This document shows positions 8,791 to 17,025 of a DNA stretch of 64,000 bases, piece after piece. Each line of letters begins with the position of its first letter. Position 1 is the stretch's first letter. This DNA comes from an uncultured Oscillospiraceae bacterium (GTDB lineage Bacteria > Bacillota > Clostridia > Oscillospirales > Oscillospiraceae). Location of the stretch: assembly GCA_934590355.1 (NCBI GenBank), contig CAKTOX010000001.1, forward strand, positions 99,154 through 163,153. Direction: 5' to 3'. The notes beneath the pieces were generated by a model. The model was not told where the DNA came from and did not search any database. It worked only from the letters and a program-made list of their open reading frames with translations. Position numbers and translations under genes: made by a program.

Positions 8791-9705
8791 ATGGATAAGA
8801 CTATTGTTGTAATGGCAGCCGGTCTCGGCTCGCGCTACGGCGGAGTCAAGCAGATAGAGCGTCTCGGTCCCGACGGCGAAATACTCATGGAGTATGCCCT
8901 GTACGATGCCGTCAAGGCGGGCTTTAACAAGATCGTTCTCATCATAAAGCCCGAGATGCTCAATGACGTGAAATCGCTTTTCGGCGACCGCGTCGAAAAA
9001 AGCACCGGCATCAAAATCAGCTACGCCTTCCAGACGCTCGACCGTTTTACCGAAAGCCGCCCCGAATTTTCGGACAGAACGAAGCCCTACGGCACAGTGC
9101 ACGCGGTCATCTGCGCAAAGGACGTGATCACGACCCCCTTTGCCGTCATGAACGCCGACGATTACTACGGCAGCGAGGCACTCGGCGTCATCTCCGCGCA
9201 GCTTGACAGGCTCGGCGGCGCGCAGGACGCGGTCATGGTCGCATACAGGCTCAAGAACACCGTCAGCGCCTTCGGCACCGTCACCCGCGGCGTGTGCATG
9301 GTCGAAAACGAGCTGCTCACCGGCATCCGCGAGACCTATAAGATAAAGCTCATGCCCGGCGGCGAGATACTCGCCGACGCCGAATCGGACAATGCCTATC
9401 CCCTCGCGCCGGACACCTTCGTTTCCATGAACCTCTGGGGCTATCATCAGGACATTCTGCCCGTGATGGAGAAGTATTTTGCCGATTTCTTCGCGGCACT
9501 GGGTGCGGACGACAAAAAGGCGGAGTGTCTGCTGCCAACGATGATGGGCGACCTCACCGATGAGGGCAGGATCAAAATTTCCGTTCTGAACACGAACGAC
9601 CGCTGGTTCGGTCTGACCTACAAGGAGGACAAGCCCGGAGTCGTGCGCGAACTCACAAGGCTGCACGCAGACGGCGTCTATCCCCCAACCTTATGGAATA
9701 GCTAA
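8791..9705 (+). CDS. Sugar-phosphate nucleotidyltransferase (NTP_transferase family)
   Basis: This 304-residue cytoplasmic enzyme begins with the nucleotide-binding signature MAAGLGSRYGGVKQ near residue 7. It continues with the acidic metal-binding pair in VMNADDYYG near residue 128, as in glucose-1-phosphate uridylyl- and thymidylyltransferases. It would activate a sugar phosphate with NTP to a nucleotide sugar. No sugar-specificity residues are clear to me. GGAGG lies upstream of the ATG. The gene ends in a strong terminator and follows the lipase-like gene with a 16-base gap. Confidence 0.85.
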   Translation: MDKTIVVMAAGLGSRYGGVKQIERLGPDGEILMEYALYDAVKAGFNKIVLIIKPEMLNDVKSLFGDRVEKSTGIKISYAFQTLDRFTESRPEFSDRTKPYGTVHAVICAKDVITTPFAVMNADDYYGSEALGVISAQLDRLGGAQDAVMVAYRLKNTVSAFGTVTRGVCMVENELLTGIRETYKIKLMPGGEILADAESDNAYPLAPDTFVSMNLWGYHQDILPVMEKYFADFFAALGADDKKAECLLPTMMGDLTDEGRIKISVLNTNDRWFGLTYKEDKPGVVRELTRLHADGVYPPTLWNS

Positions 9706-9739
9706 AAAAATCAGGACACCTCTCGGTGTCCTGATTTTT
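9704..9739 (+). terminator. Bidirectional rho-independent terminator
   Basis: ATCAGGACACC and GGTGTCCTGAT pair around TCTC, with A and T runs on either side. It can end both the nucleotidyltransferase transcript and the convergent anti-sigma operon, whose stop is at 9746. Confidence 0.9.
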
Positions 9740-9745
9740 CATTAT

Positions 9746-10408
9746 TTACTCTATAAGCGCGCGAATTTCGTCCGCGCCGCCCTTAACGTGGACGGGACCT
9801 GTGCTGTCAAAATCGGCAAAAGCGTCCTCGCCGTCAAAATAAAGCTCAATAAGCGTATCGTCACTGCCGAGGCAAATGGCGGCGTCCGGCTGTATATCCG
9901 GCGCGGCTTTTCCGTCGCTGCTTTCCTCAAGAAGCACCTTGAGCTGCGCTATCTTATTCTCGTCGGAAATGACCACGGCGCCGTGCTTGAGCGTATAGTC
10001 TGCGTAGCTCGTGCAGATCATGTCATCGGCGGCATTGCCTACGGTCTCCGACGAATTTTCATTGTTTGCGCCGTCTACGCTTACATAGCTTGCTCCGTTA
10101 AAAAGCCCGAACCTCACTCCCGCGAAAATGACGAGCGCAAGGCAGGCGGCAGCGGAAAGAGTGCGCAGCCAAATGACCCGCGGCTTTTTCCGACGCTCAC
10201 GGCTCACGGCCGCCATTATATCCTCATGCAGCCCCTCGGGAGGCTCCTCAAGCTGCGCCACGCTGCCCGACAGCGCCGCGAACGCATTGTACACGCTTTT
10301 GCACTCGTCGCAGGCGGCGATATGCTCGCGCACCGCGGCCTCCTCACTCTCGCTCAGCTCACCGTCAAGAAGGCAGCTTATGAGCTCTATACACTTTTCA
10401 TGCTCCAT
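9746..10408 (-). CDS. Anti-sigma factor with zinc-finger (zf-HC2) domain
   Basis: A 220-residue protein. The N-terminus carries the zinc-binding anti-sigma signature His29-x3-Cys33-x2-Cys36, a single transmembrane helix lies near residues 76-98, and the outer C-terminal part is an unrecognised sensor domain. Such proteins bind an ECF sigma factor at the membrane and release it on stress. Its start overlaps the end of the sigma gene by 11 bases, the usual arrangement for a cognate pair. Confidence 0.88.
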   Translation of the reverse strand: MEHEKCIELISCLLDGELSESEEAAVREHIAACDECKSVYNAFAALSGSVAQLEEPPEGLHEDIMAAVSRERRKKPRVIWLRTLSAAACLALVIFAGVRFGLFNGASYVSVDGANNENSSETVGNAADDMICTSYADYTLKHGAVVISDENKIAQLKVLLEESSDGKAAPDIQPDAAICLGSDDTLIELYFDGEDAFADFDSTGPVHVKGGADEIRALIE

Positions 10409-11021
10409 CGCAGTCCGCCTCCTCTCGATTATTTGACGCTATCGAGTCGGGAATGTTCCCGTCTCCGAGCAAAAATGCGCACAAATTTTTTCGCGCGCGG
10501 AAAATACGCGACTTGACCGTGCCCTCCTCAAGCGAAAGCTGTGCGGCTATCTCCGAATAGCTCAGACCGCCGAGCTCGCGCATGACGAGTATCTGTCTGT
10601 GCTTGGGCGGCAGCCTTTCAAGCCCGCGGTGCACCGCCTCCATGCCGAGCTTTTTCATAAGAAGCTCCTCCGGCATAGACTTGGGGTCGGGAATGTCGAG
10701 CTGACGCTCCTCGTCATCGTCCGAGGTGCTCAGCGAAACCTGCGGTCTGCGGCTTTTATGGCGCAGAAAATCGAGGCACACATTCGTCGTTATCCTGTAC
10801 AGCCACGCGGAAAACCTGCTCTCGCCCCTGTATGACGGCAAGTTCGTCCACGCCTTCACGAAGGCCTCCTGCGTCATATCCGCAGCGTCGGCGCGGTCTC
10901 CCACCATGCGCAGCGCAAGGTTGTAGACCGTTTTTTCGTACCTCGTGACGAGCTCGGAAAACGCCTCCGTATCGCCGCCGAGAACGCGCCCGATTATTTC
11001 CTTTTCGTTTATCTCGGTCAT
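10398..11021 (-). CDS. ECF-type RNA polymerase sigma factor (sigma-W/RpoE-like)
   Basis: A 207-residue sigma factor with region 2 (YEKTVYNLALRMVGDRADAA to AWLYRITTNVCLDFLR, residues 28-85) and region 4 (LPPKHRQILVMRELGGLSYS onward, residues 135-185), lacking regions 1 and 3 as ECF factors do. It redirects RNA polymerase to a stress regulon. The ATG overlaps the dus stop codon (ATGA), and the anti-sigma gene follows. No separate autoregulated promoter is evident because it lies inside an overlapping gene chain starting at trmB. Confidence 0.92.
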   Translation of the reverse strand: MTEINEKEIIGRVLGGDTEAFSELVTRYEKTVYNLALRMVGDRADAADMTQEAFVKAWTNLPSYRGESRFSAWLYRITTNVCLDFLRHKSRRPQVSLSTSDDDEERQLDIPDPKSMPEELLMKKLGMEAVHRGLERLPPKHRQILVMRELGGLSYSEIAAQLSLEEGTVKSRIFRARKNLCAFLLGDGNIPDSIASNNREEADCDGA

Positions 11022-11989
11022 ATCAGATCTCTTTTTATACCCTTTATGATCTTATAAAGTTCTTCCATGCTTTCGACTCTGACAAGCTGCTGCTTATAAT
11101 ATCCCGCGTGAGCCACACCCTTGAGATACCACGGTATCTGATGCCGCGCCTCAAGACAGGCAAGGCGCTCGCCGAACACCTCGGCATACATCTGCGTATG
11201 GCGCACGGCAAGATCCATGCGCTCGGAAAGCGGCGGCTTTTCGGGCACGGGCTCGCCGCCAAGCAGCGCGTTTGCCTCGGCAAACAGCCACGGGTCGCCG
11301 AATATGCCCCTGCCTATCATGGCAAGCTCGCAGCCTGTGTAGCGCAGAATGTGCTCCGCATCCTGCGCGGAGAAAATATCGCCGTTTGCGATGACGGGAA
11401 TATTAACGGCTCCTTTCACGTCGCGGATAATGTCCCAATCGGCCTTGCCCGCGTACATCTGCGCGCGCGTCCTGCCGTGCACGGCTATTGCGGACGCTCC
11501 CGCCTGCTGCATTATTTTCGCAAACTCCACGGCGTTGACGCTGCCGCCGTCAAAGCCCTTGCGGAACTTGACCGTCACGGGCACTCCCGCCGTTTTTACG
11601 ACCTGCTCGACGATTTTTCCCGCAAGCTCCGGATCGCGCATGAGCGCCGAGCCGTCGCCGCTTTTGACGATCTTCCCGACCGGACAGCCCATGTTTATAT
11701 CAAGTATATCCGCGCCCGAAAGCTCGATAGCCATCGGAGCCGCCTCCGCCATGACCTCCGGCTCGTGGCCGAATATCTGCGCGGCAAAGGGGCGGCACTC
11801 GGGCAGATTATACAAAAGGCTCTTTGTTTTTTTGTCGTTATAGCACAAAGCCTTCGCGCTGACCATCTCGGTCGTCGTGAGCGCGGCACCGAGCTCCGTG
11901 CATATGGCGCGAAATGCAAAATCCGTTACTCCCGCCATGGGCGCGAGCGTCATTTTGCCGTTTATCCGAACGCTTCCTATCTTCACCAT
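11018..11989 (-). CDS. dusB: tRNA-dihydrouridine synthase (DusB/NifR3 type)
   Basis: A 323-residue flavoenzyme that reduces uridines in the tRNA D-loop using FMN and NADPH. It opens with LAPMAGVTDFAFR, and has DILDINMGCPVGKIVKSGDG near residue 95 (the conserved catalytic Cys is in GCP), VTVKFRKGFD, AVHGRTRAQMY and the phosphate-binding IANGDIFS. The length is usual for DusB. Its stop overlaps the sigma factor start by four bases, and its own start overlaps the end of the xth gene. Confidence 0.94.
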   Translation of the reverse strand: MVKIGSVRINGKMTLAPMAGVTDFAFRAICTELGAALTTTEMVSAKALCYNDKKTKSLLYNLPECRPFAAQIFGHEPEVMAEAAPMAIELSGADILDINMGCPVGKIVKSGDGSALMRDPELAGKIVEQVVKTAGVPVTVKFRKGFDGGSVNAVEFAKIMQQAGASAIAVHGRTRAQMYAGKADWDIIRDVKGAVNIPVIANGDIFSAQDAEHILRYTGCELAMIGRGIFGDPWLFAEANALLGGEPVPEKPPLSERMDLAVRHTQMYAEVFGERLACLEARHQIPWYLKGVAHAGYYKQQLVRVESMEELYKIIKGIKRDLI

Positions 11990-12732
11990 AATATATCAAG
12001 CCCCACGGGACAGTGATCCGAGCCCATAACCTCGGGCAGTATGTACGCATCTTTTATGTTCTCCCGCAGCCGCTCGGACACGACGAAATAGTCAATGCGC
12101 CAGCCCACGTTTCTGCTGCGCGCGGCGGCGCGGTACGACCACCACGAATACGCATCGGTCTTATCTGGATACAGTGCGCGGAACGAATCGACAAAGCCCG
12201 CATCAAGAAGCTCGGAAAACTTACCGCGCTCGGCGTCGGAAAAGCCGGGGTTCATATGGTTCGAGTCGGGGTTTTTAAGGTCGATCGGCTCATGGGCAAC
12301 GTTCATGTCGCCGCAGATTATGACGGGCTTTTTCCCGTCGAGGGCGCACAGGTACTCGCGGAAATCGTCCTCCCAGCTCATGCGGTAATCAAGGCGCTTG
12401 AGCTCGTTTTGGGAGTTGGGCGTGTAGACGCAGACGAGATAATACTCCTCGTACTCGAGCGTTATGACCCTGCCCTCGGTTTCGTGGCCGGGGATGTTAT
12501 AGCTGACGCTCAGCGGTGTGAGCTTTGTGAATATCGCGGTGCCGGAGTAGCCCTTTTTGTCGGCATAGCACCAGTATTTTTCGTATCCGGGCAGCTCAAG
12601 GTCTATCTGCCCCTGCTGGAGCTTTGTCTCCTGAATGCAGAAGTGGTCGGCGTCGAGCGCGTAGAAAATATCCTCAAAGCCCTTTTTCACGACGGCACGA
12701 AGACCGTTCACGTTCCAGCTTATAAATCTCAT
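11983..12732 (-). CDS. xth: Exodeoxyribonuclease III (AP endonuclease, Xth family)
   Basis: A 249-residue Mg-dependent DNA-repair nuclease that cuts abasic sites and removes 3' blocks. The family motifs are in order: ISWNVNGLRA at residue 4, the metal ligand Glu in IQETKLQ near 33, GYSGTAIF, CGDMNVAHEPIDL near 145, and the final GSDHCPVGLDI. The length is normal. The start overlaps trmB by four bases and the end overlaps dus by seven. Confidence 0.95.
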   Translation of the reverse strand: MRFISWNVNGLRAVVKKGFEDIFYALDADHFCIQETKLQQGQIDLELPGYEKYWCYADKKGYSGTAIFTKLTPLSVSYNIPGHETEGRVITLEYEEYYLVCVYTPNSQNELKRLDYRMSWEDDFREYLCALDGKKPVIICGDMNVAHEPIDLKNPDSNHMNPGFSDAERGKFSELLDAGFVDSFRALYPDKTDAYSWWSYRAAARSRNVGWRIDYFVVSERLRENIKDAYILPEVMGSDHCPVGLDILW

Positions 12733-13445
12733 TTGTTTATCCCCCTCGCGTCGGAGAGCGCAGCATCGCGCAGGCGCGGCACCTCGCCGCTCGCCCCGTT
12801 TTTCGTCTCCACCGTTTTTCGTGCGACAAGGCGGTTTATTTTAACGCCCTGGCTGCGGAATTTACTCTCGTAGTCCGTCATCACTCCGCCCGCGCCGTCG
12901 GCGTGCAGGTCGTTTGTCACGTCGTCAAGCTCCCAGCCCTCGGAGAACAGCTGCTGCACCGACCACTCAAACAGCGGCAGGTTGTCGGTCTTAAAGTGCA
13001 CCTCGCCGCCCATGGGCAGCAGGTCTGCGTAAATGCGAAGGAAATTCGGGGAGGTCAGCCTGTGCTTTGCGTCGCGGCTTTTGGGCCACGGGTCGCAGAA
13101 ATTGACGAATATCCGCTCGACCTCGCCGGGCGAAAACACCTCACGCAGCTTGAGCGCGTCCATGGAAATGAATCTTGCGTTCTGCACCGCGGCCTCCTCC
13201 GTGCGCTCCATTGCGATGACCATAGCGTCCTCGACCTTTTCAAGGGCAACAAGCATCACCTCCGGGTGCTCCTGCGCCGTACCAACCGTAAACTTCCCCT
13301 TGCCGCAGCCTATTTCGAGCCACAGCGCGCTGCGCTCCGGAAAGCTCTCGCGCCACCTGCCGCAAAGCTCCTCGGGCTTTTTTATCCAAACGCCTGCGCA
13401 CTTTTCCATGCGCGGCTGCAAATTCGGTTTTTTTCTCATTCTCAT
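12729..13445 (-). CDS. trmB: tRNA (guanine-N7-)-methyltransferase
   Basis: A 238-residue SAM-dependent methyltransferase that makes m7G46 in the tRNA variable loop. It has the SAM-binding motif LEIGCGKGKF near residue 44, NFCDPWPKSRDAKHRLTSP near 115, and the late TDYESKF near 200 that marks TrmB. It is the first gene of a five-gene overlapping chain. A GGAG lies 11 bases before the ATG, and a second ATG six bases downstream is possible. I do not see a convincing promoter upstream; a GCCGAC/GTCGGC hairpin lies there. Confidence 0.95.
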   Translation of the reverse strand: MRMRKKPNLQPRMEKCAGVWIKKPEELCGRWRESFPERSALWLEIGCGKGKFTVGTAQEHPEVMLVALEKVEDAMVIAMERTEEAAVQNARFISMDALKLREVFSPGEVERIFVNFCDPWPKSRDAKHRLTSPNFLRIYADLLPMGGEVHFKTDNLPLFEWSVQQLFSEGWELDDVTNDLHADGAGGVMTDYESKFRSQGVKINRLVARKTVETKNGASGEVPRLRDAALSDARGINK

Positions 13446-13587
13446 GTTTTTTCACGCTCCGTAACGCGCCGACAGCCTTGTTAAAAGTCGGCTTATCCTT
13501 TAAAATACCACATATCCGTAAAAACCACAAGAGCGTTACGCGCGCGATTTTGGTCATAATACAGAACATTATTCGACAATCTTGCAC

Positions 13588-13616
13588 TTGAAATGTTAAA
13601 AAACCTATGCTATAAT
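13588..13616 (+). promoter_or_regulatory. Promoter of rex
   Basis: TTGAAA (13588-13593), 17 bases, TATAAT (13611-13616). A TGTTAA hexamer, the half-site of a Rex operator, lies directly after the -35 box and an ATTAACAT follows at about 13630. The full TTGTTAA-N4-TTAACAA operator is not present, so autoregulation is only a possibility. Confidence 0.75.
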
Positions 13617-13681
13617 TTATAAATCAAATAATTAACATCATTGTCTGTCGCTTAAATAGGGCGAATCAAGGGGTAATCTAT

Positions 13682-14350
13682 ATGAAGCGAGTAAAAGTAT
13701 CCAATAACGTAATAAGGCGTCTGCCCCGCTATCTGCGCAAGCTCGATGAGCTTACCGAGGCCGGTGTCAGCCGCATTTCTTCGGGCGAGTTGGGCCGTCA
13801 GCTTGGTCTGACCCCCTCGCAGATCCGTCAGGACTTCAGCTGCTTCGGTGAATTCGGGCAACAGGGCTACGGGTATAAAGTCACCGCACTGCGCGCGGAG
13901 ATCGCCTCGATCCTCGGCATGGACAGGGGTTACAGCGCCATTCTTATCGGCGTCGGCAACCTCGGTCAGGCGCTCATGTGCAACTTTTCGTTCAAGACCT
14001 GGGGCTTCGAGCTCAAGGCCGCGTTCGATATTAAGCCCGAGCTTATCGGCACGAACTACGAGGGTGTGACCATTCACGACATGGCCACCCTGCCGCAGTA
14101 TCTGAGCGAAAACAAGATCGACGCTGCCGTTTTGTGTGTTCCCAAGGCGCACGCGATAGCAACGACGGAGCTTCTCACCTCCCACGGCATCAATGCCATC
14201 TGGAACTTCACGAACGTTGAGCTGACCTCCCCCGAGAGCAGCACCATCGTCGAGAATATCCACTTCTCCGACAGTCTGCTTTCCCTGAGCTACTTCATCT
14301 CCGAGGATAACGACGAGAAGGCTGCCCGTGCGGCAAGAATGAACAAGTAA
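13682..14350 (+). CDS. rex: Redox-sensing transcriptional repressor Rex
   Basis: A 222-residue repressor of fermentative and NADH-oxidising genes that releases DNA when NADH/NAD+ rises. An N-terminal winged helix (RLPRYLRKLDEL to GLTPSQIRQDFSCFGEFG, residues 13-57) is followed by a Rossmann domain with LIGVGNLGQAL near residue 88. The C-terminal domain-swapped helix (LSLSYFISED) is present. AAGGGG stands before the ATG. The length matches the family, and a terminator follows. Confidence 0.96.
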   Translation: MKRVKVSNNVIRRLPRYLRKLDELTEAGVSRISSGELGRQLGLTPSQIRQDFSCFGEFGQQGYGYKVTALRAEIASILGMDRGYSAILIGVGNLGQALMCNFSFKTWGFELKAAFDIKPELIGTNYEGVTIHDMATLPQYLSENKIDAAVLCVPKAHAIATTELLTSHGINAIWNFTNVELTSPESSTIVENIHFSDSLLSLSYFISEDNDEKAARAARMNK

Positions 14351-14366
14351 TGCTTAAAGAACACTG

Positions 14367-14397
14367 AAAAAGCGGGCTATGCCCGCTTTTTGCTTTT
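14367..14397 (+). terminator. Terminator after rex
   Basis: AAAAAGCGGGC and GCCCGCTTTTT pair around TAT and a T-rich tract follows. mnmE begins only 16 bases later without a visible promoter, so readthrough must occur or mnmE uses a promoter I did not find. Confidence 0.85.
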
Positions 14398-14412
14398 TAA
14401 AGGAGAATGACC

Positions 14413-15771
14413 ATGTCCGATACGATAGCTGCGGTATCAACAGGCTCGCAGGTGAGCGCCATCGGCATCGTGCGCCTGTCCGGCCCCGCCGCAACGGATA
14501 TTGCCGACCGGCTCTTTGCACCCGTTTCGGGCGCGAGCATGGCCTCATGCGAGGACAGAAGGCTCATATACGGAAATCTCAGCGACGAAAACGGCAGGCT
14601 CTTGGACATTTGCCTGTGCACGATTAGCCGCGCCCCCAACAGCTACACGGGCGAGGACACCGCGGAGTTTCAGTGCCACGGCTCTCCGGTCGTGCTGCGC
14701 GCCGTGCTTGAGGCCGCGTTCGCACTCGGTGCGCGTCAGGCGCTGCCGGGCGAATTCACAAAGCGCGCGTTTTTGAACGGGCGCATGGATCTTGCGGGAG
14801 CGGAGGCGGTCGCCGATATTATAGACGCCGAGACCGCCGAGGCAGCTCACAACGCCGCGGGTCAGCTCGCGGGAGCCATCTCGCGCAGGATCAGCGCCGT
14901 TTACGATACGCTCAAGGACATAAGCTCGCATTACCACGCCGTGCTCGATTACCCGGACGAGGACATCGAGCCCTTCGTAATGGATCGCTACAAGACCGAC
15001 ATCAAAGCCGCCGAGGCTACTCTTCGCGCTCTGCGCAAAAGCTACGACAGCGGACGGCTGCTGCGCACGGGCGTGCCCGCCGCTATCGTCGGCAGACCCA
15101 ACGCGGGAAAAAGCTCGCTTTTAAACGCGCTGCTCGGCTATGACCGCGCGATCGTCACGAATATCCCCGGCACGACGCGCGACACCATCGAGGAAAAGCT
15201 TCGTCTGGGCAGCGTGCTGCTCAGGCTGACGGACACCGCCGGCATACGCGAAACGAGCGACGAGATCGAGCGCCTCGGAGTCGATCGCTCGCGCCGCGCC
15301 ATGCTCGACGCGGAGCTCGTCATCGCGGTCATCGACGGCAGCGGCGAGTTCACCGAGGAGGACGCGCAGATAGTAAAATGCGCCGAGGACGCGCCTCACG
15401 GCGTCGTCGTGCTCTCGAAATCCGACGTCGGCAGCACGGTCAAGGCGCCGCAGACGAGCCTCCCTGTCGTAACGATAAGCTCCGTGACCGGCGAAGGGCT
15501 CAAGGAGCTTGAGGGCACCGTCGGCGCACTGTTTCCGCTGCCGGACGCGCCCGCGGGCGAGATACTCACAAACGCGAGGCAGTTTGACGCCGTCAGCCGC
15601 GCGCTTGAATCGGTCACGGCGGCGCTCGGCGCGATGGAGCTCGGCTGCACGCCCGATATCGTCCTCACCGAGACCGAGACCGCCATGGCAGCCCTCGGCG
15701 AGCTCACGGGCCGCACCGTGCGCGATGAGGTCACAAACAGAATATTCGAACGCTTTTGCGTAGGAAAATAG
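14413..15771 (+). CDS. mnmE: tRNA uridine-5-carboxymethylaminomethyl modification GTPase
   Basis: A 452-residue GTPase that with MnmG modifies the wobble uridine of several tRNAs. The ATG at 14413 sits seven bases after AGGAG; the ATG at 14407 is only one base away and unlikely. The N-terminal formyl-THF-binding domain (IGIVRLSG, then CHGSPVVLR near 95), the GTPase with GRPNAGKSS near 220, DTAGIR and SKSD, and the C-terminal FCVGK with the catalytic Cys are all present. Its partner mnmG is not in the window. Confidence 0.96.
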   Translation: MSDTIAAVSTGSQVSAIGIVRLSGPAATDIADRLFAPVSGASMASCEDRRLIYGNLSDENGRLLDICLCTISRAPNSYTGEDTAEFQCHGSPVVLRAVLEAAFALGARQALPGEFTKRAFLNGRMDLAGAEAVADIIDAETAEAAHNAAGQLAGAISRRISAVYDTLKDISSHYHAVLDYPDEDIEPFVMDRYKTDIKAAEATLRALRKSYDSGRLLRTGVPAAIVGRPNAGKSSLLNALLGYDRAIVTNIPGTTRDTIEEKLRLGSVLLRLTDTAGIRETSDEIERLGVDRSRRAMLDAELVIAVIDGSGEFTEEDAQIVKCAEDAPHGVVVLSKSDVGSTVKAPQTSLPVVTISSVTGEGLKELEGTVGALFPLPDAPAGEILTNARQFDAVSRALESVTAALGAMELGCTPDIVLTETETAMAALGELTGRTVRDEVTNRIFERFCVGK

Positions 15772-15773
15772 AA

Positions 15774-15803
15774 AAACCTCCGGTTGAGCCGGAGGTTTAT
15801 TTT
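15774..15803 (+). terminator. Terminator between mnmE and the EIIC-like gene
   Basis: AACCTCCGG and CCGGAGGTT pair around TTGAG, followed by TATTTTTA. The AAAAACC on the left could let it work for the convergent minus-strand gene too. Confidence 0.75.
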
Positions 15804-15814
15804 TATATATAAGC

Positions 15815-16921
15815 TTAATCGAGCTTCATGTCGCCGTCCTTTATCCAGCCGAGCTTGCGGCAGATAAGGCCGAACGCCCACGCGAGCACCGCAGGGAGCA
15901 CGACGGCAACGAGCGCAAGGCCTATCCAGTCGAACGCCGTGGGGCTCATGGCAAGCGCACCGTCGCGCAGCGCCTCTGCCGAGGGGCTTGCCCAGCCGGT
16001 CCACACGCCGATGGGGCCGACCAGTCCGCAGGTGCCCATGCCGGAGGACACCGCCGCGCCGTTCATTTCAAGCTTGAACAGGCAGGTCGCAATGGGCCCC
16101 GTTACGGCGCTTGCCGCAATTGCGGGTATCCAGATCCTCGGGTTGCGCACGATGTTGCCCATCTGGAGCATCGAGGTGCCCAGACCCTGAGACACGATGC
16201 CGCCCCAGCCGTTTTCCTTAAACGAAACGACCGCAAAGCCGACCATGTTCGCACAGCAGCCGGCAAGTGCCGCGCCGCCCGCGAGACCAGTGAGGCTGAG
16301 TGCCGCGCAGATAGCCGCCGAGGAGATGGGGAGCGTCAGCGCGATGCCGACGAGAACGGAAACGAGCACGCCCATGACGAAGGGCTGCTGCGTGGTCGCC
16401 CATTTTATAAGCGTGCCGACCGCCATGGCGCCCTTGCCGATGGGAGCCGCGATGAAGTACGCAACGCCGATGCCGACAAGTATCGTGACGATGGGGGTCA
16501 CGAGAATGTCGATCTTGGTTTCCTTGGAGACCATTTTGCCGAATTCCGCCGCGATTATCGCAACGACATAAACCGCAAGCGGGCCGCCCGCGCCGCCCAT
16601 GACGTTTGTCGCATAGCCGACGGGAATTAGCGAAAACAGCACCATTGCAGGCGCATGAAGCGCGTAGCCGATAGCAACCGCCATCGCGGGGCCTACCATC
16701 GACGAGGCGAACTTGCCTATCGTGTAGCCGACTTCGCCGATTTTGATAAGGGGAGTTGCCAGAAACGCGATGCCGAGCTGCGTGCCGAGCGTATCAAGTA
16801 TCGTGCCGACGAGCAGGGTGCAGAAAAGTCCCTGCGCCATCGCACCGAGCGCGTCGATGCCGTAGCGCTTTAAGCTGACCTCAACATCCTTGCGCTTTAA
16901 AAAGCTCTTTACCTTTGCCAT
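15815..16921 (-). CDS. PTS EIIC-type (EIIC_2 family) membrane protein, candidate niacin-precursor transporter
   Basis: A 368-residue hydrophobic protein with about nine transmembrane segments, Gly-rich (VMGGAGGPLAVYV, GLAGGAALAGCC, GTCGLVGPIGVWTG). It resembles the PTS_EIIC_2 membrane proteins, which lack EIIA and EIIB domains; no PTS partners lie nearby. GGAGG sits eight bases before the ATG. The promoter is directly overlapped by a long palindrome fitting a NiaR operator, and niaR and pncB lie immediately upstream on the same strand. That context, not homology, suggests uptake of nicotinate, nicotinamide or another NAD precursor. A sugar role is the alternative. Confidence 0.75.
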   Translation of the reverse strand: MAKVKSFLKRKDVEVSLKRYGIDALGAMAQGLFCTLLVGTILDTLGTQLGIAFLATPLIKIGEVGYTIGKFASSMVGPAMAVAIGYALHAPAMVLFSLIPVGYATNVMGGAGGPLAVYVVAIIAAEFGKMVSKETKIDILVTPIVTILVGIGVAYFIAAPIGKGAMAVGTLIKWATTQQPFVMGVLVSVLVGIALTLPISSAAICAALSLTGLAGGAALAGCCANMVGFAVVSFKENGWGGIVSQGLGTSMLQMGNIVRNPRIWIPAIAASAVTGPIATCLFKLEMNGAAVSSGMGTCGLVGPIGVWTGWASPSAEALRDGALAMSPTAFDWIGLALVAVVLPAVLAWAFGLICRKLGWIKDGDMKLD

Positions 16922-16938
16922 ATATTATACCTCCAAAA

Positions 16939-16972
16939 AGACCATACAGGTGTCTTGACACTTGTATGGTCT
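16939..16972 (-). promoter_or_regulatory. Probable NiaR operator (34-bp near-perfect palindrome)
   Basis: Arms of 16 bases, AGACCATACAGGTGTC and GACACTTGTATGGTCT, match at 15 of 16 positions around a TT centre. The core ACAGGTGTC/GACACTTGT resembles the NiaR (YrxA) boxes I remember from Bacillota. It begins right after the -10 box of the EIIC-like gene, a classic repressor position. On the minus strand it is followed by TTTTT, so it might also or instead terminate the niaR transcript. Confidence 0.65.
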
Positions 16973-17001
16973 ACTTTAACTCTTGTTTTCACTTTTGTCA
17001 A
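16973..17001 (-). promoter_or_regulatory. Promoter of the EIIC-like gene
   Basis: On the minus strand TTGACA (16996-17001), 17 bases, TAAAGT (16973-16978). Transcription would start inside the palindrome. Confidence 0.6.
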
Positions 17002-17025
17002 TGAGCAATTTGCCCTTTGCGCATA

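Noticed and set aside
8776..9666. 296-codon open frame opposite the nucleotidyltransferase
   Set aside because: Antisense shadow; the plus-strand gene carries all family motifs.
13590..13640. Rex operator in front of rex
   Set aside because: Only single half-sites (TGTTAA and TTAACA) are found, too far apart for the known TTGTTAA-N4-TTAACAA site.
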